From positions 7,774,185-7,838,184 of the forward strand of contig NW_006498549.1 in NCBI RefSeq assembly GCF_000471905.2: a DNA stretch of 64,000 bases, in the 5' to 3' direction. The stretch is from Amborella trichopoda. Taxonomy: Eukaryota; Streptophyta; Magnoliopsida; Amborellales; Amborellaceae. A program made the position numbers and the translations under genes. Under the pieces are notes generated by a model, which was not told the origin of the DNA, did not search any database, and saw only the letters and a program-made list of their open reading frames with translations. How positions within the stretch are numbered: position 1 is the first letter of the stretch; every line of letters begins with the position of its first letter. Of the stretch, positions 58,801 through 64,000 are shown in pieces.

Positions 58801-59868
58801 GATTTAGGAGACCCTGCGAGAGGTAAAACTGTCTTGGGAGACTGGTGGGGGAGTTTGCCTAGGAACTATGTCCTCATCGATCAGGGAATCGGTCTCATGG
58901 TGAGAGGAAGTGAGCCTGAAGGCTTCTAGGTGTTCCATCTTTTCAAGGATGGATTACATCATTACCTCGAATCTGATCATTCTATCCTCCCGGGCTTCGT
59001 CTTGGTCATTGATCACCATGACACTGACTATGTCTTCTGGGATGTCAGAGCCAAGGGGAGGAGCAGACCGTCGAGGTCGGCGAGTCGTGCTTAATAAGTC
59101 GGTCTGCAGGGGTTCCGTTTGCCCCGACTGGACTTGAGCCTTGTATGCCGATCTTGTGAGGACCGGTTCTTGACGATCTTAAGACTATGGTTTCTTGGCA
59201 GTAACGACCCAGCAATACTCTTGAACTTGCTCAGGTTCTAGAGTTTGAAGAGGGAAAAATGGATTACGAGGCAGGATGTCATCAAGGGTGGTGACCTCGA
59301 CTGCCTTGGAGGCTTCCTTGGTCAGAATCTGAAGACCTCTCTTCTGCTTAACCCTGAGACGGCTGTGGACCTCATTTTAGAACCGAGCATGAGACCTGGA
59401 CTCCCTCGCCTTCTTTGAACATGTAAGGGTTGTGTCCATGAGTTGGAGCAAGGAGTGGGGTCCAAGGACAGAAGGCAGCCTGAGTTTCTACCTTGGAGGT
59501 TGGAGTCCTCTGTCTGACATCAGGCCACTACCCCGAGTTCCTTTGTGAGGCCCGTGTGCATGGCTAACCTGAGTCTGGCTCAAGATGGTACTCTTAGGGA
59601 AGATCTTTGAGTACCAGGGCTCGAGGTGCTTGACTGGTATCGGGGGAGCGACAAAGGAAGTATCTGGTTCATGACTCCGCCTAAGTCTGGATCGGGGAGG
59701 AACCTGCGAAAGCAGTGCATGTGCACCTTTAGGGTTAGTCATCTTAGTGACTTGGGGGTCAACCCCGGCTCGATCAATTGGTTCAACCTTGGGAGGTCGA
59801 GACCCACGAGCTTGTGTTTGTGAGGGAAGAGGCGGAAGCTCATCTCTCACTGAGTGGGGCCGTGTGCG

Positions 59869-60540
59869 CTAGGAGGGAGGATGAAGTGGTTGACCCTCGT
59901 ATGCTCGAGGTGGCATAGATCTAGCGCTGCCCCAAGCTGTGGAAAGCAAATGCATGGCGCATGCAAGGTTCGACCCAGGAAGGCCTAGCCCTTGATGCGA
60001 GCTTAAGGCAATGTGGTGGTTGCCCCGAGGTGTGGCTCGAGTTGATGGACCACGAGCCCTTGAGAGTGTGCAAGAGGTGGTGGCTGTAGGGTCTCCACCT
60101 TGGTGTGCCGAGCCTTTAAGTCTAGAGGTTCGGAGAGGTGAAACAGTATAGGGGGTTGCCTTGCGACGAACCTCAGGAGCGACGACAGCTTGCTTGCCTC
60201 TCGCGAAAGTGATTAGGGTAGCCTTCTGGCATGCCCCAGCAATATGACCGGCAAGAGACTTACCAGTAGCAGTGTGCGTGCTGTGTACGATGGCAGACGT
60301 GCCACCGATGCAAGGGGCCTTGGTGGAGGATCCACCAGGGCGAGGAAGCGGGGAGTCAATGACTCTTAAGTCCCCTCTCGCGCAAACCCAGGCAAGAACC
60401 TGGAAGCTGAACCGTAAGTCCTGATTCAGAAGGAGAGTAGGGAAGGAAGCTTGAGCAGTTTGCTTCCCTGAGACAGTCACGAGTACAGGGATGAGAAAAT
60501 TCCCAACTTGGATGAACGAATTGAACAATCCAGGTGCCAT
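59869..60540 (-). pseudogene. Reading region upstream of gag in element B
   Basis: 223 codons are open. The blocks FARGKQ, RRKATP and ARGPSTRATPRGN match the region at 30382-30951 in element A. No domain was recognised. Shared position and sequence in two copies suggest that it was once a real ORF of the family. Confidence 0.5.
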
Positions 60541-60607
60541 AGAAAGTAATGCAGAAAGTAAAAGAGGAGACTGGCAAACAAGGGCGAACTGACTAAGGGG
60601 TAGTAAG

Positions 60608-60626
60608 TTCCCAGTGGAGTCGTCAA
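60608..60626 (-). other. Primer-binding site of element B, tRNA-Arg type
   Basis: Directly after the 5' LTR (minus strand) the sequence reads TTGACGACTCCACTGGGAA. It is close to the TGGCGACTCCRCTGGGGA type known from Ogre/Tat elements, which is complementary to the 3' end of tRNA-Arg. Confidence 0.65.
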
Positions 60627-60628
60627 GC

Positions 60629-63333
60629 TGGTTTGGTGCCTCGATCTCACCTTCCGGACTAGATGATCTGGTGGCACGTATCTCAGGTTTTTAGCGAACC
60701 CGGGATTTGAGATCGCTCTCTCAAAACCTTGCTCAAGATCAAGGGCAGGTATAAAAACTGATGAAAGATGAATTTAACGTGGGTTTGAGAGTTACTCGGG
60801 CTAGCTCACATGGGCGCCCTTTTAAATCACGAAGAAAGCCCCCCAGCTGCTTTAGCTGGATCGAAATCGCCTCCCTTGACCTGTAATCCTTTTGTTTTCT
60901 GCTCAACACTTCTATGGCTAATTAGTGAGACAAGTGTGTCGAAGAGACCCACCCTTGTCTTAGGGCATCGCATGCTCATCTGAGGGAGTGATGAAACGGA
61001 AGGCTTCCAATAAAGAGAGAAAGGAGAAGAAAACTTGACAAAGGGCCATGACTAGCATGACAGCCGGAAAGCTACCGACTCGGAGTGGTAGCAAGACGGG
61101 CATGGTTCTCAAGACTAGCACTTCGTCAATACTACTCTAAATCAAGACCGATATGGCGGTGTTAGGCTACGTCTACCCTCAATCAAGTAAGGGGAGGAAA
61201 GAATGAGGAGAAGAAAAGGGGACGAAGAGAAAGAGAGCAAGACGGCAGAAGGGGAAGGACCCAGACGGTAATGGGTATTGCCGTTGGCATCATGAGAAGA
61301 CGTCGCGTCCCTTACGAGTGGCGATGGCTTTTAGTGAGGCTTACAACGATAGCTTCCCGTGAGCCACCCGGTGCCAGTCATGGAATATGAGAGGAAGCCC
61401 ACGAACGGCAATGAGTGTCGCCATTGGCAATGCGAGGAAGCAACACGTCCCTTAGAGACGGCGATGACTCCTGATGAGGCACACGGTGATAACTTCCCGT
61501 GAGGTGCACAGCGACAGGCACAGAGAGGCACGGAAGGAGCCTACTTGTGGCGACGGGTATTGCTGCGACCCATTTGCGGACGGTGATGGACATCACCGCG
61601 TGCAAAAGTCTCGTGTCAAGGTGAAGCCCCCGTAGACGGCAATAGGCTTCGCTGCCCGCGTTCCTCATTGAGACGTTGAGGATACGTCCGCGGACGGTGA
61701 TGAGCAACGCAGTCTGCAAGTCTCATCAGGAGGTAGAGACGAAGACAAAGGGAGGAGGAGAGCTCGAGCATGGCACTGCCATCGCCATGCGTGACCTATG
61801 AGATTACCGAAGAGGCATGCACGACACTGCCTTTGCCGTGCATGGCCTCTGAGAAAAACTTAGGTGGAGGGGAGGAAGAAGGAGAAGAGAAGAGAGAGAA
61901 GAAGAAAAGAAAAAGAAGAGAGAGAAGATTTACCTCGAACATAGGGGTATCGGTCCAAAAGTTTCTCTCACCTTTCTCTCTCAAACGTGACCCAACAATG
62001 AGAAGAAAGAGAAACTGTATTAAGTAAAAACTCTCTCTTTTGTGAAAGGTTGAGTCCTCTGGTGCTTACAATGATCGTACGTATATTATAGAATTTGCCC
62101 CAAACATGGGTGGATGATCAAAAGTAACCCTAATTTCTAAAAATTAATATTAAAATGAATTTTAAAAAAATAGAAAATAGGGTGTAAAATGATAGATTTT
62201 CCCCTTCCTAACAATTTGTGGAATTTCAGCACAATCCCTGTGTTGCCCTAGAACGTACATGATTTTTCATGGATGATCGGAGTCATTCTGATGCCCAGTT
62301 GATCGAAAGATTATTGTTTTCTTGTAGGGCTCGGCATGGCGATCGATTTGATACCAACTTCGAGGCATGGATCGTGTTTTTAATGCGCGATCATGGGACT
62401 TGAAATTTAAATGGATCTTGAAACTTCGGATTGATGATTTTTCACTAGATCACACTGAGCATGCCATTACGATCGTGGGGCAACAAACGCAGCTTGATTC
62501 CGTACCCGAACGAAGATTTTGCAACCTTGAAATTTTGGCCGAAATCTGGAATTTCGGCGATGGAATTTGCAGTGGCTTTGTCGGCTTCGTGTGTAGAATC
62601 TGACCATTCATCATGTACAAGATACATGTCAGAGATGACCCGAGACCTTACGCACGCGATGGAATTGGTCTCGTGTCGATCGGACTCGTGAGTGGCATGA
62701 TTCGGCTGATCGAGAGAGGCACAAAGCTGTTGAATTTTCTGCACTTTCTTCACAGATCAGCAAATTCTCTCTAGCATTTTTTCGCGCTCGAGTATCGTCA
62801 CAGAACGTTGCACACATCGAATCACTCATCTTGACGCGACAAAAATGCTCACCAAATTTGAGCGTCATCCAACTTGAGATGGGTGAGATATGAGCATCGA
62901 AAGTCACTATTCGTGACTGTCCCTTCAATGGTGTAGAGTTGTAGGGTAGCCGCACGGGAATAGCTTGCGGCTCCTCTTGTTTCCCTCTTTTGCCTATAAC
63001 TTCTTCCTAGAGTGTCCGTTCGGGCTTAAATTTGACCCTTGGGCTGTGCCAGATCCAATGACAGTGGTCCCACAATAAATTGAGACACCGAGAATATAGC
63101 TCTAGTTATAGGTTCTGTTTCAGCGTGCTAGAGGTCGATTCTGCTAGAACTGCTTCTCAGTCTGCACTGCTTTAGACGTGTCGAAATGCGACGAAACTTG
63201 GCGGGAGACTTTTGAGAGACCTAATAAAGATCTTGGCTAGTTTCGGGGTGCTTATGAGACTGTCGTGATTTCCACTGTTTGCTAAGCCATTATTGAGCAG
63301 GGGCCCCATGATGATGAAAAATATCTTCCAACA
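60629..63333 (-). repeat. 5' LTR of element B
   Basis: 2,705 bp. Read on the minus strand it starts TGTTGGAAGATAT and ends GGCACCAAACCA. It has the TATA-like stretch near 62075-62090 and GC-rich degenerate repeats at about 61270-61740. Confidence 0.87.
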
Positions 63334-64000
63334 GCCTTAATTAAGCATATCTGCCAATTGATTCTTAGATAAAATAAATACTTGAATATGTGCCTTCATA
63401 AGTATGCATGCCAATTGATTCTCAGATCAAATAAATGGAATACATATTGTCTCTGAAGCAACCTCTTTCTGACAAAGTGACAATCGACTTCAATATGCTT
63501 GATCATTTCTAGCAATAAAGGATTTGAAGCAATATAAATTACTATTTGATTATCACAATGTAGAAGAATAGGAGTTGACACATTAACACCCATCACTTGA
63601 AGAAGAGAATAGAGCCAAATTATTTTACTTATAGCACTTACCATTGCTTGATACTCGCCTTTGCTGAAGATCAAGCTACATCACTCTGCTTCTTACTATT
63701 CTAGGCTAAATTACCACCCACTATCATAAAGTAGCCACTAGTGGATTGTGGATCAAGAGAACACCCAATCCATCTATATGTAGAAATCTTGTATATCAAG
63801 GTAACCATGACTGGAGTAAAGTATCCCTCGCTTGAAGAAGAGAACAGAGCCAAATTATTTCACTTGTAGCACTTACCATTGCTTGATACTCATCTTTGCT
63901 AAAGATCAAGCTACATCACTCTGCTTCTTATTATTCTAGGCTAAATTACCACCCACTATCATAAAGTAGCCACTGGTGGATTGTGGATCAAGAGAATACC
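63334..64000 (-). pseudogene. Ty1/copia RNase H region (broken, runs off the window)
   Basis: Minus-strand text shows the copia RNase H: SGYFMIVGGNLA, AKGEYQAMVSAISKIIWLYS, LLHCDNQIVIYIASNPLL, KHIEVDCHFVRKRLL and NQLADML. Part of the domain is present twice in tandem near the window edge. The end of the polyprotein and the 3' LTR lie at 46334-46742 beyond element B. The element is broken and only partly inside the window. Confidence 0.82.

Larger units (their letters stand above)
46743..63333 (-). mobile_element. Element B: Tat-lineage Ty3/Gypsy LTR retrotransposon, broken, about 16.6 kb
   Basis: Same family as element A, in opposite orientation. The 5' LTR is 60629-63333 and the 3' LTR is 46743-49467. 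The flanks GCTTT (46738-46742) and GCCTT (63334-63338) give a 5-bp target duplication with one mismatch. Parts recognised are a primer-binding site, the upstream reading region, gag, a protease-like region and a long 3' part with tandem arrays. Reverse transcriptase and integrase were not recognised. It is broken, with probably ten or more breaks. LTR divergence by eye is similar to that of A, so the age is similar. It is inserted in a minus-strand copia element. Confidence 0.86.

Overview
The window is nuclear DNA from a flowering plant. The evidence is the element types: Ty3/Gypsy of the Tat lineage, Ty1/copia, an L1-type LINE, PIF/Harbinger, hAT and many MITE-like repeats. They surround one host gene of the plant-specific ARMADILLO REPEAT ONLY (ARO) family. 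The lineage within angiosperms cannot be settled from the sequence. A run of N near the start shows that this is a draft assembly.

Layout. Positions 1-5154 hold a decayed PIF/Harbinger transposon: a Myb/SANT-like accessory gene, a DDE transposase gene, internal tandem repeats, and a right end that can be placed by its terminal repeat and TAA target site. A LINE follows (about 5158-11399) with endonuclease, reverse transcriptase, zf-RVT and RNase H domains and a poly-A tail. It is split by a solo LTR of about 1.94 kb. From 11400 to 14870 are short non-autonomous elements, several nested in one another. The only intact host gene is the intronless ARO-like CDS at 15658-17481 on the + strand, with a pyrimidine-rich presumed promoter and a long leader upstream. 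Positions 17482-22250 hold no gene I recognise. From 22250 to 27012 are two members of one hAT family, one with a perfect 8-bp target-site duplication, plus more MITE-like repeats.

The second half is two large Tat-lineage LTR retrotransposons of one family, facing each other. Element A lies on the + strand (27335-45653) and element B on the - strand (46743-63333). Both are old and broken, with LTRs of about 2.7-2.8 kb, near-matching 5-bp target duplications, a shared reading region upstream of gag, and long tandem-repeat arrays in the 3' non-coding part. Element B sits inside an older minus-strand Ty1/copia element, whose 3' LTR lies left of B and whose RNase H region lies right of B and runs off the window.

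The only gene expected to work for the host is the ARO-like one, a presumed scaffold in ROP-GTPase-directed polar growth. I found no clear previously undescribed system. The most unusual items are the hAT family with perfect subterminal hairpins, the facing pair of Tat elements with their 35-bp arrays, the extra reading region upstream of gag in both Tat copies, and the leader of the ARO gene, where a possible intron would remove an upstream ORF that overlaps the start codon.
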